Positions 14,695-23,180 of a stretch of 23,180 nt of DNA are shown here, piece after piece. How positions within the stretch are numbered: the first letter of the stretch is position 1; each line of letters begins with the position of its first letter. The translations under genes and the position numbers were made by a program. The notes beneath the pieces are model-generated. The model was given only the letters and a program-made list of their open reading frames with translations, was not told the origin of the DNA and did not search any database. Origin of the DNA: a bacterium (lineage in GTDB: Bacteria; Cyanobacteriota; Vampirovibrionia; Gastranaerophilales; UBA9971); the NCBI GenBank assembly GCA_037147175.1, contig JBAWVS010000044.1, positions 1 to 23,180 of the forward strand. Reading direction: 5' to 3'.

Positions 14695-16809
14695 GTGCAA
14701 GTAATTAGTAATCGATTTAAAAATAACAGTCCAAATCTATATAGAATCGGGATGACAAAAAAACCGATTGAACCTGAAAATATTATTAAAGCTCATGAGT
14801 TTAATTTTAATAAAAATTCAATTTCGTTTTACGGATATACCGTTGAACCTTCTCGTCGACTGAATAAATCAAATTACGCAATAGCTGAGTATATAAACGA
14901 AATTAATAAGGCGCGGACTTTATATGGAGATCAGGCAATGATTGAGCTTGCAATGGGCAATCCTGATATAATTCCGCCTCAAGGTGCAACGGATGCACTG
15001 AGAAAATCATCCCATGACCTATGGAGTCACAGATATAATTATCCAAAAGGAGAAGGCTCTTTCAGGGAAGGTGTTGCTTCGTGGTTAAAGAAACGATTTG
15101 ACCTTGAAATAAATCCGAATACAGAAGTGATGCTTACTTCCGGCAATTCAAACGGCATTTCTACTATTCTTTCGGCTTATACCGAAAGAGGGGATAAGAT
15201 TTTAGTACCTAACCCGGGTTATGCCTTGTATGATGATCTTGTAGCCAGACACGATCTTAAAAAAGTATCAATGAATTTAGACCCTAAAAATGGTTATCTC
15301 CCTGATTTTGATAAAATCAAGAAAGCAGATATTAAGGGTGTAAAGTGTATGATTATTAATTATCCGCATAATCCTACTGGAAGTTTTGCTTCTCTTGAAT
15401 TTTATGAAAAAGCCGTAAAATTTGCCAAAGATAATAATATATTTATAATTCATGATTTTGATAATAGCGAAATCACTCATCATGGAGATAAACCGATTGG
15501 TATACTTCAGGCAGAAGGAGCAAAAGACGTAGCTTTCGAGGTGCATACTTTGAGCAAAGCTCATAATATGCCCGGTTTGAGAGTTGGTTTTGTTGTCAGC
15601 AACAAAGAATTTATTGATAATACCTATAAAGCAAAATTGCTTTCAAATAACAGCGTTTATACGGCTATTCAAGCCGCTGCAACCGCTGCTTTGGAAGATA
15701 AAGAAGGCTATATTGAAAAAGTTAATCAGGAACACAGAAACAGGAAAAATATAGCAATAGAACGGCTTAAAAAACTTGGCAGCGATGCACAACCCACGAA
15801 AGGAACTTATTATTTATGGGTAAAAGTGCCGGGAGGCTTTTCGTCAGATGAATTTTACAAATATGTTCTGCATAAAGCTCATGTTGCGATTACTCCGGGA
15901 ACTGTTTTTGGTGAAAAAGGCGAAGGGTTTGTAAGGTTTGTTATGTCAGCAAATACCGAGGATATTAACAAAGCTTTTGATAATATTGAAAAAGCCGGAA
16001 TCAGGTTTGATAAAAAGAAAAAAGATTTGCCAAAAGAAGAGCAGGAAGAAATTCAAAAAATTGCAAAAGGAGATATAAATATAATTCCAAAAGCGGTAAG
16101 AGATCTTGAAAATTATAAAGAAATACTATTTGAAAAACATGAAACGCTTAAAGAGAGATTGAACGGCAAGTCTGCTAATTTGCAAAGATTTTTGCCTGAT
16201 AAAAATAGTATTGAAAGTCTTCCTGTTAATATACTTAAACCATTGCAAAAAGTGTATTTGCACGATTCAAGCTCTGTTAAGCCTTGTTTAGGTGAAATTA
16301 GGGAAATATCTCCATACAGCAATCCAAGCTATTATGAAAATATAAAAGATTGCATTAAAAATACATGGATTCCGTATGCTAAAAAACATAACCCGAATGC
16401 AGAAATATTAGAGGCATACAAAAATGGAAAATTTTATGAGGATGCAACTTATGTAACTGTATGGGCTAATGGAGAACTTCAAGCTATAGGTAACGTTGAG
16501 GCTCAAAACGATGGCTGTTTATGGGGCAGGGGTCTAAATACAGCTCCCTGGAATCAAGGAGAGACACCTAAAATTAAAGGCGCAGGCACGGCTATCTTAA
16601 TGAGGCGGTTAGCCCTTTGCCTTGAAACAGGGAATTCTGCGTTTAAAATAGCGACAAAGAATAAACAGCTTATAGACTATTATCAGAGATTGGGTATGCA
16701 AAAAAATGAGATTAAAAGTTTTTCCGGCGTAGATTATCAGGTTTTAAGCATTGATAAAGAAGGAATGAAAAAAGCCTTGAAAACATATCAGAAATACCTG
16801 AGTTATTAA
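14695..16809 (+). CDS. Aminotransferase class I/II fused to a GNAT-like acetyltransferase domain
   Basis: The product has 704 residues, nearly twice a normal aminotransferase. After a 75-residue lead with 'SISFYGY' (42-48), residues about 80-440 are a PLP-dependent class I/II enzyme: 'YPKGEGSFREGVASWL', 'INYPHNPTG' (Asn226), Asp254 in 'IIHDFDNSE', Schiff-base Lys288 in 'LSKAHNMPGLRVGF' and the carboxylate-binding Arg414 in 'GFVRFVMS'. The expected Tyr of the usual 'DxAY' is missing. A Lys-rich linker (about 440-510) leads to a C-terminal domain with GNAT features: the acetyl-CoA loop-like 'KIKGAGTAIL' (626-635) and 'YYQRLGM' (662-668). One chain may thus both transaminate and acylate an amino compound. 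The start is GTG 14695 with AAGGA 11 nt before. The substrate is unknown, though the aminotransferase half resembles LL-diaminopimelate aminotransferase-like enzymes. Confidence 0.8.
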   Translation: MQVISNRFKNNSPNLYRIGMTKKPIEPENIIKAHEFNFNKNSISFYGYTVEPSRRLNKSNYAIAEYINEINKARTLYGDQAMIELAMGNPDIIPPQGATDALRKSSHDLWSHRYNYPKGEGSFREGVASWLKKRFDLEINPNTEVMLTSGNSNGISTILSAYTERGDKILVPNPGYALYDDLVARHDLKKVSMNLDPKNGYLPDFDKIKKADIKGVKCMIINYPHNPTGSFASLEFYEKAVKFAKDNNIFIIHDFDNSEITHHGDKPIGILQAEGAKDVAFEVHTLSKAHNMPGLRVGFVVSNKEFIDNTYKAKLLSNNSVYTAIQAAATAALEDKEGYIEKVNQEHRNRKNIAIERLKKLGSDAQPTKGTYYLWVKVPGGFSSDEFYKYVLHKAHVAITPGTVFGEKGEGFVRFVMSANTEDINKAFDNIEKAGIRFDKKKKDLPKEEQEEIQKIAKGDINIIPKAVRDLENYKEILFEKHETLKERLNGKSANLQRFLPDKNSIESLPVNILKPLQKVYLHDSSSVKPCLGEIREISPYSNPSYYENIKDCIKNTWIPYAKKHNPNAEILEAYKNGKFYEDATYVTVWANGELQAIGNVEAQNDGCLWGRGLNTAPWNQGETPKIKGAGTAILMRRLALCLETGNSAFKIATKNKQLIDYYQRLGMQKNEIKSFSGVDYQVLSIDKEGMKKALKTYQKYLSY

Positions 16810-16925
16810 CAGGATTTATTGTACGATTTGCGAAATTTTGTAATTAAAGTTATTGCATAACAAACTTGTATAAATATTAAGATTTTTTTTAAAAGCACTA
16901 TCTTTTTCAAAAATTATATATTAAT

Positions 16926-16957
16926 ATAGTTATATAAAGATATACTTATATAGCTAT
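16926..16957. promoter_or_regulatory. Probable ArsR-type operator
   Basis: The imperfect inverted repeat ATAGTTATATAA (16926-16937) and TTATATAGCTAT (16946-16957) matches at 11 of 12 positions with an 8-bp spacer. It lies 19 bp before the repressor ATG in very AT-rich DNA. Spacing and symmetry fit a site bound by an ArsR/SmtB dimer that represses its own operon. Confidence 0.6.
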
Positions 16958-16975
16958 AAACAAGGTGAAGTGAAG

Positions 16976-17266
16976 ATGAAAAGCAAGTGCGAAGAAATGG
17001 CAGAAATATTTAAAGCATTATCACATCCGATAAGGCTGAAAATTGTATGCGGACTTATTCAGAAAAAAGAGTGCAATGTAACAAAGATGGTTACTCATTT
17101 AAATATGCCTCAGCCTAATGTATCCCAGCATATAAATATATTGAAAAATGCTGACATCATTGAAGGATACCGAAATGGTAACGAAATTTGCTACAAAGTA
17201 GTGAATGAGGATGTAGAAAAAATGATCCAAGCTCTGGAACTTGAAACAGCGGAGATAAAAGAATGA
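16976..17266 (+). CDS. ArsR/SmtB-family repressor
   Basis: The product is a 96-residue winged-helix regulator. The pattern is typical: 'IFKALSHPIRLKIVCGLIQK' (11-30), recognition region 'LNMPQPNVSQHINILKNADII' (42-62) and wing 'GYRNGNEICYKVV' (64-76). It probably represses the downstream ferredoxin-efflux operon until an inducer binds. The classical arsenic-binding ELCVCDL motif is not present; that helix reads 'ECNVTKM' with one Cys. Cysteines at 5, 25, 33 and 72 could sense a metal, metalloid or sulfur/oxidant signal. I prefer ATG 16976 (AAGGTG about 9 nt upstream) to the GTG at 16970, which sits too close to that SD. Its stop overlaps the next start (ATGA). Confidence 0.88.
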   Translation: MKSKCEEMAEIFKALSHPIRLKIVCGLIQKKECNVTKMVTHLNMPQPNVSQHINILKNADIIEGYRNGNEICYKVVNEDVEKMIQALELETAEIKE

Positions 17267-17406
17267 TAATAATTAATAAAAACAGATGTCCTGTTAAAGC
17301 TATTTCTCAGAAAGTTTATAAACAGCCTGTTATAAATAATAAAGTTTGTGTCGAGTGTAAAAAATGTATAAATTTTTGTCCGATGCGTTCAATAAAAGAG
17401 ATTTAA
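17263..17406 (+). CDS. Mini 4Fe-4S ferredoxin-like protein (47 residues)
   Basis: The ATG at 17263 overlaps the repressor stop, and the frame runs 47 codons to TAA 17404-17406. It contains 'CVECKKCINFCP' (Cys29, 32, 35, 39), the CxxCxxCxxxCP iron-sulfur signature, and an earlier 'NRCPVKAI' (Cys9), which looks like the second half of a ferredoxin motif. Five cysteines are enough for one [4Fe-4S] cluster (29, 32, 35 plus 9 or 39). The size is below that of normal 55-60-residue bacterial ferredoxins, so it is a trimmed version. Its position between a Cys-containing repressor and efflux genes suggests redox sensing or a metal or cluster delivery role. That is inference only. Confidence 0.75.
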   Translation: MIIINKNRCPVKAISQKVYKQPVINNKVCVECKKCINFCPMRSIKEI

Positions 17407-17426
17407 GAAAGGATTTGGAGTTGAAA

Positions 17427-18788
17427 ATGCGTAAATATCTTGTATTTCTGATATTTTTCTTAATGATAAATCCTGCATTTGCGCAGGGAGATTTAAAGCA
17501 GGAGATAAAACCTTCTGACTCCTTATCAATGAAAGAAGCAATCAGCTGCGCTCTATTAAATAATAACGAATTAAAAGCATTGAGAAATTCTCTCTCCGCG
17601 CAACAAAGAGAAATAGGCATCGCAAAAAGCTATTTGATGCCCAGAGTCAAATTTGAAGAAATGTTTGTAAATACAAATAATCCTGCACTTGATTTTGCTC
17701 TCAGAATAAATCAGAGAAGGTTTACATCAGGCGACTTAAACAACGCACCGGGTTCATTTAACAAGCCTGATGCCATAAATAACTTTCTTACATCAATAAC
17801 TTTAGAGCAGCCGATTTATTACAGAAAATCTTTTGTAGGGGTTGATATGGCAAAAAAAGAATATTCAGCGCAGACTTATGCTTTCTTCAGAAAACAGGAA
17901 GAAGTTGCTTTTAACGTGTCAAAAACTTATTTATCTGCGATTACGGCTCAAGAATATGTTAAAGTCGCGCAAAAAGCCGTTTTTGACTCAAAAGAACACT
18001 TGAGAATTGCTCAGGTAAGATTTAAAACAGGATTAGGGCTGTATTCCGATGTTTTAAGAACTTCTACGGCAGTAACAGAGGCGCAGCAGAAGCTTATTTC
18101 TGCAAACAAGAATTTGAGTCTTTCCAAAAGATCTCTGGGTTTGCTTATGGGAAAACAAACTTCTGTTGATATAAATTCAGTAGTTCCTCAATTAAGTATA
18201 AAAAATATTGATTATGCAAATACAGCTATAGCTTCAAGAAATGACGTTAAATCACTTGAGGAAAAACTTGAAAACGCCAGAAACGGGATTAAATTTGCCG
18301 AATCTGATTATTTTCCGACAGTCGCAGGATTTGGTTCTTACCAGCTTTATGACAGCAGGGCTCCTTTTGCGGCGGAAGGGCATAACTATGTTGCAGGTGC
18401 GGCTGTTAAATGGGAAGTTTTTGACGGTTTGAAATCTAAAAATAAAAAATTACAGGCAAAAGACAGGGTTGCGGAAGCACAGGAATATCTGAAAGGGTTT
18501 AAAAATCAAATAACTTACAAGATTTATGAAGCCTGCCAGAATGTAGAAGAAGCGCAAAAAAATCTTGAGCTTGCAAATTCAGCCTTAATAACTGCCGAAG
18601 AAGGCAAAAGGCTTGTTTTGAAAAGATGGGAAAGTTCTTTGTCTCCTATGGTTGATTTGCTTGATGCCCAGATTAACCTTGATAAAGCAAGAGCTGACGT
18701 TGTTAAAACCACTAACGATTATAAAGTTGCACTAATAAGCCTTTCTTTTGAAAGTGGGATTCTGTTCAAAGATTTAGGAATTGAGTAA
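17427..18788 (+). CDS. TolC-like outer-membrane efflux protein
   Basis: The product has 453 residues from ATG 17427, chosen because GGAG (17417-17420) precedes it and it begins with a clear Sec signal peptide, 'MRKYLVFLIFFLMINPAFAQ', cleaved after 'AFA'. An upstream in-frame ATG at 17364 lies inside the ferredoxin gene and would bury the signal. The mature part shows two OEP repeats of long helices and strands: 'MKEAISCALLNNNELKAL', 'TYLSAITAQEYVKVAQKAV', 'GLYSDVLRTSTAVTEAQQKL', then 'RNDVKSLEEKLENARNGIKFAESDYFPTV' (given here by its ends, about 285-315) and 'SPMVDLLDAQINLDKARADV'. It forms the trimeric exit channel for the adaptor and pump encoded next. Confidence 0.9.
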   Translation: MRKYLVFLIFFLMINPAFAQGDLKQEIKPSDSLSMKEAISCALLNNNELKALRNSLSAQQREIGIAKSYLMPRVKFEEMFVNTNNPALDFALRINQRRFTSGDLNNAPGSFNKPDAINNFLTSITLEQPIYYRKSFVGVDMAKKEYSAQTYAFFRKQEEVAFNVSKTYLSAITAQEYVKVAQKAVFDSKEHLRIAQVRFKTGLGLYSDVLRTSTAVTEAQQKLISANKNLSLSKRSLGLLMGKQTSVDINSVVPQLSIKNIDYANTAIASRNDVKSLEEKLENARNGIKFAESDYFPTVAGFGSYQLYDSRAPFAAEGHNYVAGAAVKWEVFDGLKSKNKKLQAKDRVAEAQEYLKGFKNQITYKIYEACQNVEEAQKNLELANSALITAEEGKRLVLKRWESSLSPMVDLLDAQINLDKARADVVKTTNDYKVALISLSFESGILFKDLGIE

Positions 18789-18802
18789 AAAAGGAAATAA
18801 TT

Positions 18803-19885
18803 ATGAAAAAAATAATACTTTCATTGATAATATTATCTGCATTAACAGCAGGATGCACATCTAATAAAGAAAAAGCTCCTGAAAAACCTCAAATTTCAGG
18901 GGTAGAGATGAAAACTATAAATAAGTCTTCTGTTGATGATTTTTATGAAACTTCTGCGACTGTCAAATCGAAAATTTCCAGCGTGGTTTCCAGCATGATA
19001 ATGGGGCGTGTTACTTCTTTGAGAGTTAAAGAAGGCGATAACGTTAGAGCGGGACAGCTTTTGTTAACTATTGACAACAGAGAAGCTTCTCAAAAAGCTA
19101 TGGGGGCTCAAGCAGGAGTCAACGGGGCTATGAAAGGTGCAGAAGAAGCAAATCAAAACAGGCAATTAACAAATAAAACATATCAAAGATATGAAAAACT
19201 TTATAAAGAAAATGTCCTGACAAAACAGGAATTTGACCAGATTTCTACTCAAAAGCAACTTGCCGAACTTGAATACCAGAAAGCAATGCAGGGAGTGAAT
19301 CAGGCAAAAGCGGGTCTTGGAGAAGTCGGAGTTTATCAGAGTTATTCAAGAGTTACAGCTCCTGTTTCGGGGATTGTGGTTCAAAAAAACATAGATTTAG
19401 GAAGTATGGCATCACCGGGACAGCCTTTATTAACTGTTGAAGCCCCTTCAAGTCTTGAACTTGTTGCTGATATTAACGAAAGTATGATTGATAAAATAAA
19501 AATCGGTATTCCCGTTTATCTTGAGTCCGAGGGAAAAAAAGAGGTTAAAAGCAAAATTACTGCTATAATCCCTAGAATTGACCCGATGACAAGAACTTTT
19601 ACAATTAAGGTTGCATTTTCTGGCTTAAATTCCGGCAGTTATGCAAAAATTAAAATCCCTGTCGCTAAAATACAAGCAATTACCGTTCCGCAAAATTCAG
19701 TTGTTCAAAAAGGTCAACTTACAGGGGTTTATACGGTTGATGAAAAAAACATTATTTCTTACAGGTTGATAAGAACAGGTAAGACTTTCGGGAATGATGT
19801 CGAAGTCCTCTCCGGCTTGAGTTCGGGAGATAAAGTTATAATCAAAGGCTTTGAAAAAGCTGTTGACGGTGGAGAAGTTAAATAA
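18803..19885 (+). CDS. RND periplasmic adaptor lipoprotein (HlyD/MFP family)
   Basis: The product has 360 residues. It starts with a lipoprotein signal, 'MKKIILSLIILSALTAGC', with lipobox LTAGC and lipidated Cys18, so it is anchored to a membrane. The barrel-sandwich halves are 'GRVTSLRVKEGDNVRAGQLLLTID' (split by the hairpin) and 'TAPVSGIVVQKNIDLGSMASPGQPL'. Between them is a helical hairpin (about 90-165, 'YEKLYKENVLTKQEFDQI'). A beta-barrel and a membrane-proximal domain follow ('IPRIDPMTRTFTIKV', 'GSYAKIKIPV', 'VPQNSVVQKGQLTGVYTV'). It couples the inner-membrane pump to the outer-membrane channel. AAGGAAA 8 nt before the ATG and 14 bp after the previous stop place it in the same operon. 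Confidence 0.93.
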   Translation: MKKIILSLIILSALTAGCTSNKEKAPEKPQISGVEMKTINKSSVDDFYETSATVKSKISSVVSSMIMGRVTSLRVKEGDNVRAGQLLLTIDNREASQKAMGAQAGVNGAMKGAEEANQNRQLTNKTYQRYEKLYKENVLTKQEFDQISTQKQLAELEYQKAMQGVNQAKAGLGEVGVYQSYSRVTAPVSGIVVQKNIDLGSMASPGQPLLTVEAPSSLELVADINESMIDKIKIGIPVYLESEGKKEVKSKITAIIPRIDPMTRTFTIKVAFSGLNSGSYAKIKIPVAKIQAITVPQNSVVQKGQLTGVYTVDEKNIISYRLIRTGKTFGNDVEVLSGLSSGDKVIIKGFEKAVDGGEVK

Positions 19886-19891
19886 ACATTT

Positions 19892-19910
19892 GTCATTGCG
19901 AGGAGCGAAA
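19892..19910. repeat. Fragment of a 'GTCATTGCGAGGA' palindromic repeat
   Basis: GTCATTGCGAGGAGCGAAA resembles the start of a dispersed intergenic repeat seen in several bacterial genomes ('GTCATTGCGAGGAgCGAAgcgacgaagCAAT'). The complementary right half is missing here. It sits in the 56-bp gap between adaptor and pump genes. Recognised from memory; no second copy lies in the window. Confidence 0.45.
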
Positions 19911-19941
19911 ACCGGAAGAGTAATAAAAAAAGGAAAAAATC

Positions 19942-22900
19942 ATGAATCTCGGTATATCAGGTAAAATTGCAAAAGCTTTTATACAGTCAAAGCTTACCCC
20001 ATTAATAATTTTAGCGTCTATAATTCTTGGGATATTTGCGGTGGTTGTTACTCCAAGAGAAGAAGAACCGCAAATCATTGTCCCTATGGCGGATGTGTTT
20101 GTTCAAGCTCCGGGGCTTTCTGCTCATGAAGTTGAATCTCAAGTTACTAAGCCGATGGAAAAACTTCTGTGGGAAATAAAAGGCGTTGAATATGTCTATT
20201 CTATCGTAAAACCCGGCATGAATTTGACTATAGTCAGGTTTTATGTCGGACAAAATCAGGAAGACAGTATCGTTAAGCTTTATAACAAATTAATGTCCAA
20301 TTATGACAAGATTCCTCAGGGATTTTCTCAACCTCTTGTTAAAGTCCGTTCTATTGATGACGTGCCGATTCTTTCTATGACTTTATCAAGCACTGATAAA
20401 AATTATTCGGGTTATGAATTAAGAAGAATCGCCGCAGAAATTGGCGATGAACTCAAAAAAGGTAATGATGTTTCTGAAGTTAAAGTAATAGGCGGTCAAA
20501 AAAGACAGGTTAAAGTGGATTTTGACCCCGTAAAACTCAAAGGCTACAATTTAAGCCCGTATCAAATTACGCAGGCTATTCAAAAATCAAATTTTATAGC
20601 GGATTCAGGGAAATTCCCCTCAGGAAACAATGAATTTATTGTTCAGACAGGCGGATTTTTAAATAATTCCGATGAAGTGGGTAATCTTGTCGTAAATACT
20701 TTCAATGGCGCTCCTGTTTATCTTAAAGATGTTGCAACAATTCAGGATACAGCAGAAGAGCCTTCAGATTACGTTTTTAATTGGGATAAAAAAACAGGCT
20801 CTAATGAAGCGGTTACAATATCTTTATCTAAGAAAAAAGGAGCTAATGCTACAGTTATAGCCGAAGATGCGATTAAAAAAGTGGAAGCGCTAAAAGGCGA
20901 GCTTATACCGCACAATGTAAATGTTTCAGTAACAAGGAATTATGGTGAAACTGCAAAAGATAAATCTGACGAGCTTCTTGAACACATGATGATTGCCACG
21001 ATTTCTGTAATTATATTGATAGCGCTTGCTCTTGGCAAAAGAGAAGCTGTTGTTGTAGCGGTTGCAGTCCCTGTAACGCTTGCTTTGACCTTATTAATAA
21101 GCTATTTGTTTGGATATACATTGAACAGGGTAACGTTATTTGCGCTTATATTCTCGATAGGGATTCTTGTAGATGATGCGATAGTCGTTGTAGAGAATAT
21201 TCACAGACATTTCAAGATAGAAGGCGCAAGTCTGGAAACAGCTGTAAAAGCAGTCGATGAAGTCGGAAATCCTACAATTCTTGCAACTTTTACTGTTGTT
21301 GCGTCACTTTTACCTATGGCTTTTGTTTCAGGTCTTATGGGTCCTTATATGCGTCCGATACCTGTAGGGGCTTCCGCTGCAATGGTATTTTCACTTCTTG
21401 TGGCTTTTATAGTCAGTCCGTGGCTTAGTTATATAGTCTTGAAACATGTAAAATCATCAGGACACCACGAAGAAGAGGGCGGTAATTTTATAGATTATTA
21501 TAAAAAAATCATAACTTCGCTTATAGAAGACAGAAATAAACGCCTGAAAGCTATAGCGGTTATTATAGGACTGCTTGTGGTTTCAATGCTTTTGATTCCA
21601 CTAAAAGCTGTTCAGTTTAAGATGCTTCCTTTTGATAACAAAAGCGAACTTCAGTTGATTGTAGATATGCCTGCGGGAACAACGCTTGAGCAAACAGCTA
21701 TGGTTACTCAGGAACTAGGCAAATATATTCAGACTGTTCCTGAAGTAGTTAATTATCAGAGTTATGTCGGAACTTCCGCTCCGTATAATTTTAACGGGCT
21801 TGTAAGACATTATTTTCTCAGACAAGGCAGTAATGAAGCTGATATCCAGATAAATTTTCTGCCAAAAGAAAAGAGAAAACTTCAAAGTCACGCAATCGCA
21901 AAAAGACTCAGGCCTGAATTAAAGAAAATTGCCGATAAATACGGTGCGAAAATAAAACTTGCGGAAATTCCGCCCGGTCCTCCTGTTTTAAGTACTCTTG
22001 TCGCGGAAGTTTATGGCCCTGACGAAAAAAGACAGGTTGAAACAGCTAAACAAATTAAGGATATTTTTAATAACACCAAAGGTGTGGTTGATGTTGACTG
22101 GTATGTGGAAGATGACCAGCTTAAGATAACATTTGAAGTTGATAAAGAAAAGGCAGCTTTAAACGGTATAAGCACAGATGTGATTTCTCAAAGTCTGCAA
22201 ACAGCACTTGGGGGAACTTCTGTCGGATTGCTTCACTTGAACAGCGAAAAAGAACCTGTCGAGATTTTAGTAAGAATGCCGCAGGCTCAAAGAGATGATA
22301 TTGAATCATTAAGAGCGGTAAGTATTCCAACTGATAGGGGAAGCTTTATTCCCCTTTCTGAACTTGTCAAACAAAAGCAGGGAATTGAAGACAAGACAAT
22401 TTATCATAAAAACCTTAAAAGGGTTACTTATGTAATAGGTGATGTTGCTCAAGAATACGAAAGCCCTGTCTATGCAATATTAGATATGCAAAAGAAAGTT
22501 GAAAAACTTAATCTTCCCGAAGGTTATAAGCTTAAACAATACAATTCAGTTCAACCATGGCTGGAAAACAAATATTCCATGAAGTGGGATGGTGAGTGGC
22601 ATATTACCATTGAGGTTTTTAGAGATATGGGAATAGCCTTTGCAGCTGTTTTAGTTCTGATTTATGTGCTTGTAGTTGCGTGGTTCAAGAATTTTATAAC
22701 TCCATTAATCATAATGGCCCCAATTCCATTAACTTTAGTCGGGATTTTGCCAGGACATTGGATATTCGGGGCATTCTTCACCGCAACTTCGATGATTGGA
22801 TTTATTGCCCTATCAGGCATTATAGTCAGAAATTCAATCCTGCTTGTTGATTTTATTCAGCTTGAACAACAAGAGGGAAGCAGTTTAAAAGAGGCAGTCA

Positions 22901-23100
22901 TAAAAGCCGGTGCGGTAAGATTCAGACCTATTGTATTAACCGCTTTAGCTGTTGTTGTAGGTTCATTTGTAATGATACTTGACCCTATATTTCAAGGTCT
23001 TGCTATAGCAATGATGTTCGGTGCGGTTGTTGCTACGATTTTAACCTTGATTATCGTTCCGATTCTTTACTACGAAGTCTTTAGGGACAAAGAAAAATAA
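19942..23100 (+). CDS. RND efflux pump, inner-membrane permease
   Basis: The product is a 1052-residue proton-driven exporter, the full length of an AcrB-type pump. It has an N-terminal helix (about 18-38), a first porter domain ('[26 protein letters not shown]'-like, 57-82), a six-helix block with the essential acidic pair Asp411-Asp412 in '[17 protein letters not shown]', a second porter domain, and the last helices with '[19 protein letters not shown]'. In AcrB that last segment carries Lys940 of the proton relay; here the position is Arg. '[11 protein letters not shown]' after the first helix and the hydrophobic-type layout point to the multidrug/organic side of the superfamily rather than the CusA metal group, but the substrate is undetermined. 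It is the last gene of the ArsR-ferredoxin-TolC-adaptor-pump operon, with AAGGAAAAA before the ATG. Confidence 0.93.
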   Translation: MNLGISGKIAKAFIQSKLTPLIILASIILGIFAVVVTPREEEPQIIVPMADVFVQAPGLSAHEVESQVTKPMEKLLWEIKGVEYVYSIVKPGMNLTIVRFYVGQNQEDSIVKLYNKLMSNYDKIPQGFSQPLVKVRSIDDVPILSMTLSSTDKNYSGYELRRIAAEIGDELKKGNDVSEVKVIGGQKRQVKVDFDPVKLKGYNLSPYQITQAIQKSNFIADSGKFPSGNNEFIVQTGGFLNNSDEVGNLVVNTFNGAPVYLKDVATIQDTAEEPSDYVFNWDKKTGSNEAVTISLSKKKGANATVIAEDAIKKVEALKGELIPHNVNVSVTRNYGETAKDKSDELLEHMMIATISVIILIALALGKREAVVVAVAVPVTLALTLLISYLFGYTLNRVTLFALIFSIGILVDDAIVVVENIHRHFKIEGASLETAVKAVDEVGNPTILATFTVVASLLPMAFVSGLMGPYMRPIPVGASAAMVFSLLVAFIVSPWLSYIVLKHVKSSGHHEEEGGNFIDYYKKIITSLIEDRNKRLKAIAVIIGLLVVSMLLIPLKAVQFKMLPFDNKSELQLIVDMPAGTTLEQTAMVTQELGKYIQTVPEVVNYQSYVGTSAPYNFNGLVRHYFLRQGSNEADIQINFLPKEKRKLQSHAIAKRLRPELKKIADKYGAKIKLAEIPPGPPVLSTLVAEVYGPDEKRQVETAKQIKDIFNNTKGVVDVDWYVEDDQLKITFEVDKEKAALNGISTDVISQSLQTALGGTSVGLLHLNSEKEPVEILVRMPQAQRDDIESLRAVSIPTDRGSFIPLSELVKQKQGIEDKTIYHKNLKRVTYVIGDVAQEYESPVYAILDMQKKVEKLNLPEGYKLKQYNSVQPWLENKYSMKWDGEWHITIEVFRDMGIAFAAVLVLIYVLVVAWFKNFITPLIIMAPIPLTLVGILPGHWIFGAFFTATSMIGFIALSGIIVRNSILLVDFIQLEQQEGSSLKEAVIKAGAVRFRPIVLTALAVVVGSFVMILDPIFQGLAIAMMFGAVVATILTLIIVPILYYEVFRDKEK

Positions 23101-23180
23101 ATTATATTTAAATCCGTTTCTCACAATTAATACAGGAGTTACGCAGCATAAGTTAAAGTCTTGTTGTCATTGAATTTTAT

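Noticed and set aside
17364-17426. Earlier start for the TolC-like gene at ATG 17364
   Set aside because: It would overlap the ferredoxin frame, lacks an SD and would place 21 residues before a clear signal peptide.
1-23180. CRISPR arrays or rRNA genes
   Set aside because: No regularly spaced repeat series and no conserved rRNA segments were seen on either strand.

Overview
The window is AT-rich bacterial DNA using the standard code (TGA acts as a stop). The RND efflux operon has a Sec-signalled TolC-type outer-membrane factor and a lipobox-anchored adaptor, so the host has two membranes. Several unrecognised or odd proteins carry a short N-terminal 'F-x-G' patch. I associate that style, from memory and without a search, with gut Melainabacteria (Gastranaerophilales, non-photosynthetic relatives of cyanobacteria). 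The lineage call is tentative.

Layout. (1) 1-1613: the decayed 3' end of an adenosine-deaminase-family gene, an unrecognised 287-residue protein, and a small protein whose C-terminus looks rewritten by a palindromic insertion. (2) 1690-3833: a hairpin that buries a Shine-Dalgarno (SD) sequence, a complete IS4-type insertion sequence (1823-2974) with imperfect terminal repeats and a 7-bp target duplication, and a protein with a LuxR-like C-terminal helix-turn-helix. (3) 3870-10247: a compact mobile module. It starts with a tandemly duplicated leader carrying two perfect DnaA-box-like sequences. Then come a ParB-methyltransferase fusion, a DUF5681 protein, a phage terminase large subunit, a tiny coupled ORF, a degenerate nuclease-like protein, a second SD-burying hairpin with a micro-ORF, a DUF2924 protein and a large serine recombinase. 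No portal, capsid or tail gene is present. (4) 10300-12870: a bidirectional terminator, tRNA-Gln(CUG), the housekeeping gene tex, and a fragment of an IstB (IS21 helper) gene. (5) 12976-16809: two divergent accessory genes, an atypical eukaryotic-like protein kinase and a fusion of a PLP aminotransferase with a GNAT-like domain. (6) 16926-23100: an efflux operon in the order ArsR-type repressor, 47-residue ferredoxin, TolC-like outer-membrane factor, lipoprotein adaptor, RND pump, with an inverted-repeat operator before the repressor.

How the parts work together. In the module, the methyltransferase, DUF5681 protein and terminase overlap by 17 and 8 bp, and DUF2924 overlaps the recombinase by 4 bp. 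It therefore reads as two translation-coupled blocks: DNA marking and cutting or packaging, then integration. In the efflux operon the repressor stop overlaps the ferredoxin start, so a sensor, a redox protein and a tripartite pump are probably expressed together. The most unusual items are the capsid-less terminase-recombinase module with its repeated control structures, the mini-ferredoxin in the pump operon, the aminotransferase-GNAT fusion, and the F-x-G patch shared by four otherwise unrelated proteins.
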